Positions 1-7,735 of a stretch of DNA of 41,793 nt are shown here, piece by piece. The notes under the pieces are model-generated. The model was given only the letters and a program-made list of their open reading frames with translations, searched no databases and was not told the DNA's origin. The first letter of the stretch is position 1. Each line of letters starts with the position of its first letter. The position numbers and the translations under genes were made by a program. Source of the DNA: an uncultured Collinsella sp. (GTDB lineage Bacteria; Actinomycetota; Coriobacteriia; Coriobacteriales; Coriobacteriaceae); the NCBI GenBank assembly GCA_900544115.1, contig UQTW01000020.1:1-41793 (forward strand), given 5' to 3'.

Positions 1-36
1 GGTGGACGGCACCGAGCCGTATGATGACTTGAAGAA

Positions 37-66
37 GGGGGAGGCCTCGCGGCCTCCCCCTTTTTT
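37..66 (+). terminator. Intrinsic terminator of an upstream gene
   Basis: A perfect 10-bp stem (37-46 with 51-60, GGGGGAGGCC arms) closes a TCGC tetraloop and is followed by six Ts. It lies just after possible stop codons at 22-24 and 30-32, so an unseen plus-strand gene probably ends at the window edge. Its identity cannot be read from the few bases left. Confidence 0.85.
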
Positions 67-134
67 CCGTTTTATAGAGAGCTGTAATACAAGAACTCGC
101 CTTCTTTTAGCTTGTCTTACTGTTTGGCTGTATT

Positions 135-165
135 TTGAGTCCTTCTTTTGTATTTGCGCGATAAT
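135..165 (+). promoter_or_regulatory. Candidate promoter of coaE
   Basis: TTGAGT (135-140) and GATAAT (160-165) lie 19 bp apart, 29 bp before the coaE start codon and downstream of the terminator at 37-66. The spacer is longer than the ideal 17 bp, so this is only a plausible placement. Confidence 0.4.
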
Positions 166-193
166 AACTCCCATTGGCGTTAGGGAGGACTTG

Positions 194-835
194 ATGTTTA
201 CCGTTTTTGTCTTGGGCAATATTGCTTCGGGTAAGTCGACTGCCTGCCGCTATCTCGAATCTCATGGCGCCATGCTCATCGATCTGGACGAACTTGCCAA
301 ATCGCTGTATGTGCCAGGCTCCGATATCGTCAATGCCCTCGCGGAAGAATTTGGCTGGGATATTTTGGACGAGGAGGGCGGCGTTCGCCGTAACATACTC
401 GCTTCTCGAGCTTTTGTTTCTCCTGATGCGGTCGCGAGGCTCAATAGCATTGTGCACCCCGTTCTCATTGAGCAGCTGTCACTGAGGATTCTTGATCCGG
501 TTTGTTGCACGGTTTCGTCCCCCCGTTATCCCTTTGCGGTGGTCGAGGTTTCTGCTCCGACTGGTTTTGAGGATGCATTTGGCTTGGCTGATGAAATTCT
601 GGTCATCAGCGCCCCTTTGTCAGTTCGTCGCGAGCGTGCTATTCAGCGTGGCATGGAGCCATCTGATTTCGATGCCCGTTCTGCTTGCCAGCCCGATGAG
701 TCTGCGCTGTGCAATCTCGCTACAACGGTGATTGATAATGCCGCAGGCGATAATTCGCTCTTTGAGCAGCTTGACTCATGGCTTGCATGCCATGGGTTTA
801 TAGACACTGCGAATAAGGAGGATGCCGATGCCTAA
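194..835 (+). CDS. coaE: Dephospho-CoA kinase
   Basis: Catalyses the last step of coenzyme A synthesis, ATP-dependent phosphorylation of the 3'-hydroxyl of dephospho-CoA, in the cytoplasm. The 213-residue protein has the P-loop GNIASGKST at residues 8-16, then the family pattern LIDLDELAKSLYVPGS and the lid-region motif IVHPVLIEQL, and is slightly longer than the usual ~200 residues. ATG 194 is chosen because AGGGAGG (182-188) lies 5 nt upstream; the frame stays open further upstream, but that stretch runs through the terminator at 37-66. The last 8 nt overlap the next gene, suggesting translational coupling. In many actinobacteria coaE lies near polA and uvrB, and uvrB does follow here. Confidence 0.93.
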   Translation: MFTVFVLGNIASGKSTACRYLESHGAMLIDLDELAKSLYVPGSDIVNALAEEFGWDILDEEGGVRRNILASRAFVSPDAVARLNSIVHPVLIEQLSLRILDPVCCTVSSPRYPFAVVEVSAPTGFEDAFGLADEILVISAPLSVRRERAIQRGMEPSDFDARSACQPDESALCNLATTVIDNAAGDNSLFEQLDSWLACHGFIDTANKEDADA

Positions 836-1409
836 GACACGTTTCTTTGCGTGGTATCGCCTTATTCCGCTGGCTGCCGTTTTTGCCTTCGGCCTTATCT
901 CATTCGTTTACTCGTGTGCTCCTGCCGCCTTCTTTAAGCCGCTGTATCCGATTGACTACGAGGCATATGTAAAGCAATCCAGTATTTCGCATAATCTGGA
1001 TCCGTATCTGGTGTGCGCTGTCATTAAGTCGGAATCGAATTGGGATCCCGAGGCCGAATCGAATCAGGGTGCTCAGGGATTGATGCAGCTGATGCCTGTG
1101 ACTGCTCAGGATATGATCGCCAAGGGCCTTGTCGACGGTGACGAGTATTCGGTCGACAACCTTAACGATCCGGCTACCAATATCGAGTTTGGCTGTGCAT
1201 ACCTCTCGTATCTTCTGACCTATTTCAACGGGTCGACGGATAGTGCCATTGCCGCCTATAACGCCGGTATGGGCAATGTTGACGGATGGGCGCAGCAGAA
1301 CACGTCACTCCATAATGCGATTACCTTCCCTGAAACTCAGGCTTATCTGATTCGTGTCAATAATGCCTGGGTTCGGTATAAGACCCTCTATCCCGATCGG
1401 TTCGTATAG
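828..1409 (+). CDS. Membrane-anchored lytic transglycosylase (SLT domain)
   Basis: Probable peptidoglycan lytic transglycosylase, which cleaves the MurNAc-GlcNAc bond to leave anhydro-MurNAc ends. The 193-residue protein has an N-terminal hydrophobic segment (about residues 11-29), which would anchor or export it, followed directly by one SLT/Slt70-type domain. The catalytic glutamate is probably E69 in KSESNW, followed by the family pattern GAQGLMQLMP (81-90) and later IAAYNAGMGNV. The start is ATG 828 because AAGGAGG (815-821) is 6 nt away; an ATG at 822 abuts the Shine-Dalgarno sequence. It overlaps the end of coaE by 8 nt. A cysteine at residue 30 follows the hydrophobic segment, but the sequence before it is a poor lipobox, so a lipoprotein is possible but not favoured. 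Proteins of this layout are compact housekeeping cell-wall enzymes. Confidence 0.88.
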   Translation: MPKTRFFAWYRLIPLAAVFAFGLISFVYSCAPAAFFKPLYPIDYEAYVKQSSISHNLDPYLVCAVIKSESNWDPEAESNQGAQGLMQLMPVTAQDMIAKGLVDGDEYSVDNLNDPATNIEFGCAYLSYLLTYFNGSTDSAIAAYNAGMGNVDGWAQQNTSLHNAITFPETQAYLIRVNNAWVRYKTLYPDRFV

Positions 1410-1429
1410 GACTATGCCTGCCGCCTGCG

Positions 1430-1435
1430 TATACT
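1430..1435 (+). promoter_or_regulatory. Possible -10 element of uvrB
   Basis: TATACT lies 26 bp before the uvrB start. No good -35 hexamer is found at 16-18 bp (TAGGAC at 1407-1412 is the nearest), and no LexA-like palindrome is seen here, in contrast to uvrA. Confidence 0.3.
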
Positions 1436-1460
1436 GCAGATATATGAGTTAGGAGTATCC

Positions 1461-3701
1461 ATGGCGGAATTTGAAGTTGAACGTGTTGGAGGAGAGCTCA
1501 AACGTTTTGGCGTTGAGGGCTCTGAGGTGCCATTTAAAGTTTTATCTCCTTATGAGCCTGCAGGTTCTCAGCCTAAGGCCATTGAGTCGCTTGTGCAGGG
1601 TGTGAGGGACGGAGATCGCTATCAGGTTTTGCTGGGCGTGACTGGTTCGGGCAAGACCTTTACGATGGCTAAAACCATCGAGGCCCTGGGGAAGCCGACG
1701 CTGGTCATGGCTCCCAATAAAACGCTCGCCGCTCAGCTTGCGAGCGAGCTCAAAGAGTTCTTTCCCAACAACGCTGTGGTCTACTTTGTCTCGTACTACG
1801 ACTACTATCAGCCCGAGGCGTATGTGCCGCAAAGCGATACATATATCGAGAAAGACTCCTCGATTAACGAAGAGGTCGAGATGCTGCGCCATCAGGCGAC
1901 CGCGTCACTGCTCTCTCGACGCGATGTGATCGTTGTCGCATCGGTCTCGTGTATCTATGGCATTGGCTCTCCTGAGGACTATGCGGGTCTGGCTCCAAAC
2001 GTCGACAAGAAGGTGCCGCTCGAGCGCGATGACTTTATCCATGCACTTATCGACATTCAATATGATCGCAATGACTATGACCTGGCACGCGGCACGTTCC
2101 GCGTGCGCGGCGATGTTGTCGACGTGTATCCGCCTTATGCCGAGCATCCGTTGCGGTTTGAATTCTTTGGCGACGAGGTCGAGCTGATTGCCGAGATCGA
2201 TGAGGTCACCGGAGAGATGCTTCGTGAGTACGAGGCCATCCCTGTATGGCCGGCATCGCACTACGTGACCGAGAAGCCGAAGGTCAAGGCGGCTCTGAAA
2301 TCGATCAGCGAAGAGTGCGAGAAGCGCGTGGCGGAGCTCAAGGCGACTGACAAGTTGCTCGAGGCGCAGCGTCTGCAGCAGCGCACCGATTATGATCTTG
2401 AGATGCTCGAGACGATGGGCTTTTGCAACGGCATCGAGAACTACTCGCGTCATCTGGACGGTCGCAAGCCGGGTGAGCCGCCGTTTACCCTGATCGATTA
2501 CTTTCCTAAGGACATGCTCTGCATCATCGATGAGAGCCATGTGACGGTGCCGCAGATTCGCGGTATGCACGAAGGTGACCGCTCGCGTAAGGTAACGCTG
2601 GTGGAACACGGTTTTCGCCTGCCCTCGGCACTCGATAATCGCCCACTTCGTTTCGATGAGTTTGAGGCAAGGATACCCCAGTTTATCTATGTTTCGGCCA
2701 CACCGGGCGACTACGAGCTGCGGGTGAGCCAAAACGACGTGGAGCAGATTATTCGTCCGACCGGTCTGCTCGACCCCAAGATCGATGTGCGTCCGGTTCG
2801 TGGGCAGATTGACGATCTTGAGGACGAGATTCGCGAGCGCGTTGCCCGCAAGGAGCGCGTGCTGGTGACCACGCTCACCAAGCGCATGGCCGAGGACCTG
2901 ACCGACCATCTGCTTGATGCCGGCATTAAGGTCAATTACATGCACTCCGATACAGCGACGATGGACCGTGTCGAGATCCTGCGAACGCTGCGCGAGGGCA
3001 AGATCGATGTTCTCGTTGGCATCAACCTGCTTCGCGAGGGCCTAGACCTTCCCGAGGTCTCACTGGTGGCAATTCTCGATGCCGATAAGGAAGGCTTCTT
3101 GCGCAACCGCCGTTCGCTGATTCAGACGATTGGCCGCGCGGCCCGTAACGCCGATGGCGAAGTCATCATGTATGCGGACGTTGTGACCGATTCGATGAAA
3201 GAGGCCATCGAGGAGACGCAGCGCCGTCGCGAGATTCAGATGGCATATAACGAAGAGCATGGCATTGTGCCAAAGACGGTGCGCAAGGCCATCAACGACA
3301 TCTCAAGTTTTATTGCCGAGGCCGAAAAAACCGTGGGTTCCAAGGGGCGCTCGAAGGGCGACTCTCTTGGACATGGTGCATTCTATACGCCCGATGAGTC
3401 GGGCGAGGGTGGCGTGCCGGAAACGGTGGCGCCCGAGCAGACACTTGCGGAGCAGTTGGAAGAACTGCCGCATGACGAGCTTGTGCGGATCGTCGAAACC
3501 ATGGAAGAGGATATGCGTAACGCTTCTGCCGCCATGGACTTTGAGGAGGCGGCGCGCCTGCGCGATGCCGTCGTTCAGATTCGGGCGATGCTCGAGGGTG
3601 CGTCTGAGGACGAGACGATTGAGCGTTTACGTTCGCAGGCCCGCAAGGGTTCCACGTTCGCATCGGGCAGAAAACGCCAGGGTGCACGGTTTAAGAAATA
3701 G
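1461..3701 (+). CDS. uvrB: UvrABC excinuclease subunit B
   Basis: UvrB is the damage-verifying helicase-like subunit of nucleotide excision repair: loaded by UvrA, it then recruits UvrC. The 746-residue protein has Walker A GVTGSGKT at residues 59-66, the tyrosine-rich beta-hairpin (YYDYYQPEAY) that inserts between the DNA strands, Walker B in the form DESH, the helicase motif VLVGINLLREGLDLP and QTIGRAARN, and a C-terminal UVR domain (DELVRIVETMEEDM...AMDFEEAARLRD) that pairs with UvrC. It is longer than the usual ~670 residues because of a Gly/Ser/Glu-rich linker (about 620-665) before the UVR domain and a basic tail. ATG 1461 follows TTAGGAG. It is separated from uvrA (10083) by a block of minus-strand genes. 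Confidence 0.98.
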   Translation: MAEFEVERVGGELKRFGVEGSEVPFKVLSPYEPAGSQPKAIESLVQGVRDGDRYQVLLGVTGSGKTFTMAKTIEALGKPTLVMAPNKTLAAQLASELKEFFPNNAVVYFVSYYDYYQPEAYVPQSDTYIEKDSSINEEVEMLRHQATASLLSRRDVIVVASVSCIYGIGSPEDYAGLAPNVDKKVPLERDDFIHALIDIQYDRNDYDLARGTFRVRGDVVDVYPPYAEHPLRFEFFGDEVELIAEIDEVTGEMLREYEAIPVWPASHYVTEKPKVKAALKSISEECEKRVAELKATDKLLEAQRLQQRTDYDLEMLETMGFCNGIENYSRHLDGRKPGEPPFTLIDYFPKDMLCIIDESHVTVPQIRGMHEGDRSRKVTLVEHGFRLPSALDNRPLRFDEFEARIPQFIYVSATPGDYELRVSQNDVEQIIRPTGLLDPKIDVRPVRGQIDDLEDEIRERVARKERVLVTTLTKRMAEDLTDHLLDAGIKVNYMHSDTATMDRVEILRTLREGKIDVLVGINLLREGLDLPEVSLVAILDADKEGFLRNRRSLIQTIGRAARNADGEVIMYADVVTDSMKEAIEETQRRREIQMAYNEEHGIVPKTVRKAINDISSFIAEAEKTVGSKGRSKGDSLGHGAFYTPDESGEGGVPETVAPEQTLAEQLEELPHDELVRIVETMEEDMRNASAAMDFEEAARLRDAVVQIRAMLEGASEDETIERLRSQARKGSTFASGRKRQGARFKK

Positions 3702-3704
3702 TGA

Positions 3705-3746
3705 ACAGGCCCCGAGTTCCCTGTGGAGCTTGGGGCCTGTGTCTTT
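3705..3746 (+). terminator. Intrinsic terminator after uvrB
   Basis: A 9-bp stem (ACAGGCCCC at 3705-3713 with GGGGCCTGT at 3732-3740) is followed by GTCTTTT. It lies between convergent genes. The minus-strand side has no T run, so it mainly serves uvrB. Confidence 0.75.
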
Positions 3747-3766
3747 TGCGCGCTGGAATTCGTGCG

Positions 3767-5407
3767 TTAGAGGTCTGCGATCAGGGCTTCGGCACAACGA
3801 ATGCCGTCGGTGGCGGCGCTCATGATGCCGCCGGCATATCCAGCTCCCTCACCGCAAGGGTAGAGGCCCGGGGTCGACACGGCATGGCATGTTCGGTCTC
3901 GGGTGACGGTGACCGGTGAGCTCGAGCGAGTCTCCACGCCGGTAAGAACAGCATCGGAGCGGTCGTAGCCTCGTAGCTTTTTTCCGAGTAGGGGAAGTCC
4001 CAGGCGGAGCGACTCGACGATATGCTGCGGCAGGGCTTCGTCAATTGCCGTCCAGGTCACACCGAGCGGATAGGTGGGCTTTACCTTTCCGGGCGCCTTG
4101 CTGGCGCGTCCTGCGAGGAAATCTCCGACGAGTTGTGCCGGTGCGCTCCAGTTGGAACCGCCCAGGCGGTAGGCGGCCGCCTCGCAGGCGCGCTGGAGCT
4201 CGATGCCGGCGAGCGGGTCATCGTTGGGAAGGTCCTCTGGCGTGACGTTAACGAGCAGGGCGGCATTTGCGTTGCGTCCGTCGCGGGCATTGAGACTGGC
4301 GCCGTTGACGCACAGGTGGCCCTGCTCGGAAGAGGCGGCGACAACCTGCCCGCCGGGGCACATGCAAAACGAGAACACGCTGCGGCCGTTGGGAAGATGG
4401 GCAACAAGTTTGTAGGGGGCTGCTCCGAGGGCAGGATGTCCCGCCGAGGCTCCATATTGGGCTCGGTCGATGTCGCGCTGCGGATGCTCGATGCGAACGC
4501 CCATGGCAAAGGTCTTTTGTGCGAGGGCCACGTTGTGGTCCTTAAGGAGCTTAAAAATATCGCGAGCAGAATGCCCGCAGGCGAGGATGAGGTGCTTTGT
4601 CTCGATTGGCTCGTAAGCGGCGTCTTGGGACGATTGGACATCAATACCGGTGATGGCGCCAGACGCGTCGATGCGAATGTCGACGAGCTTCGTTCGATAA
4701 CGGACGACACCTCCGAGCTGCTCGATGCGCTGGGATATAGCGGTGACAACCGTGGGAAGGATGTCGGAGCCAATGTGCGGCTTGGCATCCCACAGAATAT
4801 CGCGGGGCGCACCCGCCTCGACGAAGGTTTCGAGGATAAGGCGATGGGCGGGATTTTTGGTTCCCGTATTGAGCTTGCCGTCCGAGAAAGTCCCCGCGCC
4901 GCCCAGGCCAAACTGGATATTGCTCTCGGGGTCGAGGATGCGCTCCTTTAGAAAGAGGTCGATCGCCCGCGAGCGGCGAAATGCCGGGTCGCCGCGCTCG
5001 ATGAGCAAGGGCTTAAGACCTGCTTCGGCGAGCGTAAGCGCAGCGAAAAGGCCGGCGCATCCGGCGCCGACAACGACAGGGCGTTCTTGAGGTGCGTCGG
5101 AGGCGGGGGAGGGGAATGAAGGCTCATCGTCTTCTATCGCGCGTACGCGCGAGCGGTCACGCTCGGCAACGCTGTCGACCGCTTCTCGCTCGAGGTGGGG
5201 ACTAGTCAGCTCAACACGAAAGCTCAGGATAAAATGGACGTCTCGTTTTTTGCGAGCGTCGATTGACTTGCGGTGGAGCTCGATGGACTTGATCTCGGAG
5301 TCCTTGCAACGTAGGACGCGCTTGGCGACTCGCTTGCCAACAATGAGACAGGCATTTTCATCGCCGGCTTCATCGAGCGACGCGTTGACTTGGGTGATTT
5401 CGATCAT
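3767..5407 (-). CDS. FAD-dependent dehydrogenase of the COG2509 type
   Basis: Flavoprotein of unknown substrate, 546 residues, in the size range of the COG2509 family. Residues 1-70 form an N-terminal module without cofactor motifs (IVGKRVAKRVLRCKDSEI), followed by an acidic linker and then an FAD-binding Rossmann fold with VVGAGCAG around residues 112-119 and the ribose-binding acid in LLIERGD. The C-terminal part carries the typical LYPCGEGAGYAGGIMSAATDGIRCAE ending, with the FAD-binding motif split here for brevity. The start is taken at 5407 (ATG), with AAGGAG (5414-5419) 6 nt upstream; the frame is open for 41 more codons, but they cross the hairpin at 5434-5457. It is the last gene of a minus-strand series with another flavoprotein and Mrp. 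The reaction cannot be assigned from sequence; a role in redox or Fe-S metabolism is only suggested by the neighbours. Confidence 0.85.
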   Translation of the reverse strand: MIEITQVNASLDEAGDENACLIVGKRVAKRVLRCKDSEIKSIELHRKSIDARKKRDVHFILSFRVELTSPHLEREAVDSVAERDRSRVRAIEDDEPSFPSPASDAPQERPVVVGAGCAGLFAALTLAEAGLKPLLIERGDPAFRRSRAIDLFLKERILDPESNIQFGLGGAGTFSDGKLNTGTKNPAHRLILETFVEAGAPRDILWDAKPHIGSDILPTVVTAISQRIEQLGGVVRYRTKLVDIRIDASGAITGIDVQSSQDAAYEPIETKHLILACGHSARDIFKLLKDHNVALAQKTFAMGVRIEHPQRDIDRAQYGASAGHPALGAAPYKLVAHLPNGRSVFSFCMCPGGQVVAASSEQGHLCVNGASLNARDGRNANAALLVNVTPEDLPNDDPLAGIELQRACEAAAYRLGGSNWSAPAQLVGDFLAGRASKAPGKVKPTYPLGVTWTAIDEALPQHIVESLRLGLPLLGKKLRGYDRSDAVLTGVETRSSSPVTVTRDRTCHAVSTPGLYPCGEGAGYAGGIMSAATDGIRCAEALIADL

Positions 5408-5423
5408 CGAGGTCTCCTTAGAG

Positions 5424-5457
5424 GCAAGAAAGAGGCCGTCCGGTATCCCAGACGGCC
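5424..5457 (-). terminator. Hairpin with T-rich tail between two flavoprotein genes
   Basis: GGCCGTC (5434-5440) pairs with GACGGCC (5451-5457). Read on the minus strand it is followed by TCTTTCTT and, 14 nt later, by the ribosome binding site of the 5407 gene. It could end transcription of the 5488-6759 gene or act as a partial terminator lowering expression of the next one. No separate promoter fits between it and the next start. Confidence 0.55.
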
Positions 5458-5487
5458 CGAATGCGTTTTTGATTATAGACTGCGCGG

Positions 5488-6759
5488 CTACAGGCTGCTT
5501 GCAGCGCGAATGCCCGAGAGCCAGGCCCACGCAAGGTTAAAGCCTCCGCAATCGGCGTCGATGTCGAGCGCTTCGCCGCAGACGTAAAGCGGGGCGTCGA
5601 CAACGCTGCGCGCGCGTAGACTGGGTGTTGAGATGCTCTCGACAGATACGCCACCACGCGTGACCTGCGCCGAGCGCTCATCGGTCGTCCCCTCGGCAAA
5701 CAGCTTAAAGTGCTTGAGGATCGAGACCAGATGGATGACATCGTTGGAGCCTGGATGGCACTGCTCGAACGCTGTGCAGACGACGCGGGAGAGTTGCGGG
5801 GCGAGTATGCCGTCGAGCCAACGGGGATCGCGGGGTGAAAAGCGGCCGAGCAGTTCAACGCGTCGGTTGAGCGTATCGAGCAGCTCGTCTTTGGAGAGGT
5901 CGGGGAAAACGTCGAGCAGGATCGTATCGCCGTGCTGGATACGACGAGAGAGGTTGAAGACAGCGACGCCCGAGATACCGAAGGTTCGAAACAGCACTTC
6001 ACCGTCTTCGTGCCAGAGCTCATTATGATTGCGGGCGAGCGTCAAGCAGGCGCGGACGCGCAGGCCGTCCAACGTCTTGAGTGCCGCTCGATCGCCAACG
6101 ACCGTTGCCGATACGGGGCAGAGGATGGGGCGCAGCGAAGTGAGGGGAAGGCGAAACGTATCGGCGATACCGGTGGGGTTGCCGCCCGTAGCGATAATTA
6201 CGGCATGTGCCTGCAGGGCCTCGTTCTTGCGAGGGACATCGGCGAGCGCCTTCCGAAGCGAGCGGAGCTCCGATTTTCGGTCGTCGTGCTTTTTTGCCTT
6301 GAGCGCCCGCGCTGGACGGTCTATTTGGAGTGCCCAGCCTTCAGAAGCTTTGTACGCCGAGGCAACGTTGGCTCCGCAGATTAAGGTGATACCTAGGCGG
6401 TCGCAAGCGTTGAGAAGTGCGTCGCGCACCGATTCGGCGCGAAGGGAGCGCGGGTACAGCCGGCCTTCCTCGGAGGTTGTCATGATGCCCAGCGAGGAGA
6501 AGAAACCCATAAGCTCTTGTTCGGGCTGGGGGCCCATGACGGATTCGACGAATGCGGGGTGGTTATACCGCTGAGGATCAATCGATTCGTTGGAGAGGTT
6601 GCAACGGCCGTTACCGGTCGCAAGGAGCTTGAGGCCGCAGGCGACATCGCGCTCAACGATGCAGACGCTTTTGCCAGCGCGTGCGGCCGTAATGGCGGCG
6701 GCGAGGCCTGAAGCCCCGCCGCCGATTACCAAGACGTCATAGAGGGCGCTCGCGTTCAC
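5488..6759 (-). CDS. HI0933/YhiN-type NAD(P)/FAD-dependent oxidoreductase
   Basis: Flavoprotein of the COG2081 family (HI0933-like, also annotated BaiN-like or aminoacetone-oxidase-like), 423 residues, close to the family's usual ~400. The FAD-binding GGGASG is at residues 13-18, followed by the second dinucleotide motif IVERDVACGLKLLATGNGRCNLSN (given as the family hallmark KLLATGNGRCNLSN), and the C-terminal LYVCGEALDIDADCGGFNL typical of these proteins. The start is GTG 6759, immediately after the TAA of the Mrp gene (6760-6762), so the two are certainly co-transcribed and probably translationally coupled. The physiological substrate is unknown; the bile acid role described for one clostridial member should not be transferred. 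Members are widely distributed and often lie near cell-maintenance genes. Confidence 0.88.
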   Translation of the reverse strand: MNASALYDVLVIGGGASGLAAAITAARAGKSVCIVERDVACGLKLLATGNGRCNLSNESIDPQRYNHPAFVESVMGPQPEQELMGFFSSLGIMTTSEEGRLYPRSLRAESVRDALLNACDRLGITLICGANVASAYKASEGWALQIDRPARALKAKKHDDRKSELRSLRKALADVPRKNEALQAHAVIIATGGNPTGIADTFRLPLTSLRPILCPVSATVVGDRAALKTLDGLRVRACLTLARNHNELWHEDGEVLFRTFGISGVAVFNLSRRIQHGDTILLDVFPDLSKDELLDTLNRRVELLGRFSPRDPRWLDGILAPQLSRVVCTAFEQCHPGSNDVIHLVSILKHFKLFAEGTTDERSAQVTRGGVSVESISTPSLRARSVVDAPLYVCGEALDIDADCGGFNLAWAWLSGIRAASSL

Positions 6760-7590
6760 TTAGGCCTCGTCGGTCTCGTGCGGGGTAATAGCCTCGACGG
6801 CAGAGACTGCCTTGGGCAACATGCCATCGGGCAGCGCGGTCTCGACCTCGCCCTTATCGCAGGCCTCGGCGAGTGCCGGATTAATGGGAAGCTGGCCCAA
6901 GATGTCGAGGTTATAGCGCTCTGCGACCTCGGGGAGCTTGCTCTTGCCAAAGACCTCGATCTTCTTGCCGCAGTCGGGGCACTCAATATAGCTCATGTTC
7001 TCGACAATGCCCAGAATGGGGACGTTCATCTTCTCGGCCATGTTGACCGCCTTGGCGACGATCATCGAGACCAGATCCTGCGGGCTCGTGACGATGACGA
7101 TGCCGTCGACCGGCAGCGACTGGAAGACGGTGAGCGCGACGTCGCCTGTTCCCGGAGGCATGTCGACCAGCAGGTAGTCGATGGGGCCCCACGAGGTCTC
7201 GCTCCAGAACTGCCTAATGGCGCCTGCGATGACCGGACCGCGCCAAAGGACGGGGTCGGTCTCGTTTTGGAGCAGCAGGTTGGAGCTCATGACCTTGACG
7301 CCGTGCTCGGAGATTTCGGGCAGCATAAGGTTGCCAAGGGCATGGACGTGGCGTCCGCTCATACCGAACATCTTGGGGATAGAGGGACCGGTGATGTCGG
7401 CATCGAGGACGCCGACCTTGTGGCCGTGACGGGCAAGCTCGGTGGCGATGGCGCCGGTGACAAACGACTTGCCGACACCGCCCTTGCCGGAAAGCACGGC
7501 GATGACGCGCTTGACCTCGGACAGCGTGTTCTCCTCAAATTGCGATGGCGACGTTTGTCCGCCGGCGGCCTGTGCGTGTTCGCAACCCAT
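6760..7590 (-). CDS. Mrp/NBP35 family P-loop ATPase, Fe-S cluster carrier
   Basis: Cytosolic deviant-Walker ATPase that in characterised relatives (Mrp/ApbC, Nbp35) carries and transfers [4Fe-4S] clusters to apoproteins. Of 276 residues, the deviant Walker A GKGGVGKS is at 35-42, followed by the switch motif VLDADITGPS (61-70), DMPPGTGD (143-150), and the cluster-binding pair C204-P-D-C207, which bridges the dimer. A cysteine at residue 3 (MGCEH) resembles the N-terminal cysteines of some Mrp proteins. ATG 7590 has AAGGAG (7597-7602) 6 nt upstream. A promoter is visible at 7646-7674. It is first in an operon with the two flavoproteins; client proteins in this window could include UvrC (see its cysteines), which is only a guess. 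Confidence 0.92.
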   Translation of the reverse strand: MGCEHAQAAGGQTSPSQFEENTLSEVKRVIAVLSGKGGVGKSFVTGAIATELARHGHKVGVLDADITGPSIPKMFGMSGRHVHALGNLMLPEISEHGVKVMSSNLLLQNETDPVLWRGPVIAGAIRQFWSETSWGPIDYLLVDMPPGTGDVALTVFQSLPVDGIVIVTSPQDLVSMIVAKAVNMAEKMNVPILGIVENMSYIECPDCGKKIEVFGKSKLPEVAERYNLDILGQLPINPALAEACDKGEVETALPDGMLPKAVSAVEAITPHETDEA

Positions 7591-7645
7591 GTATGACTCC
7601 TTTGTATATGCTGGGGCCGGGGCCCCGCGATGTGACACGAGCGTC

Positions 7646-7674
7646 ATTGTACCCTCGTTTGCGAGCGGGAGTCA
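7646..7674 (-). promoter_or_regulatory. Promoter of the mrp-flavoprotein operon
   Basis: On the minus strand TGACTC (7669-7674) and TACAAT (7646-7651) are separated by exactly 17 bp, giving a leader of about 50 nt before the ATG at 7590. This is one of the better sigma-A-type promoters in the window. Confidence 0.65.
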
Positions 7675-7735
7675 TTTGCGATGCATTTGGGCCGAGTGCG
7701 CTTGCAATATGATGGGCCCAAGCGAATGGGCGGGC

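Noticed and set aside
2..193. Upstream extension of the coaE reading frame
   Set aside because: The frame stays open by chance through the terminator at 37-66; the good ribosome binding site and family alignment place the start at 194.
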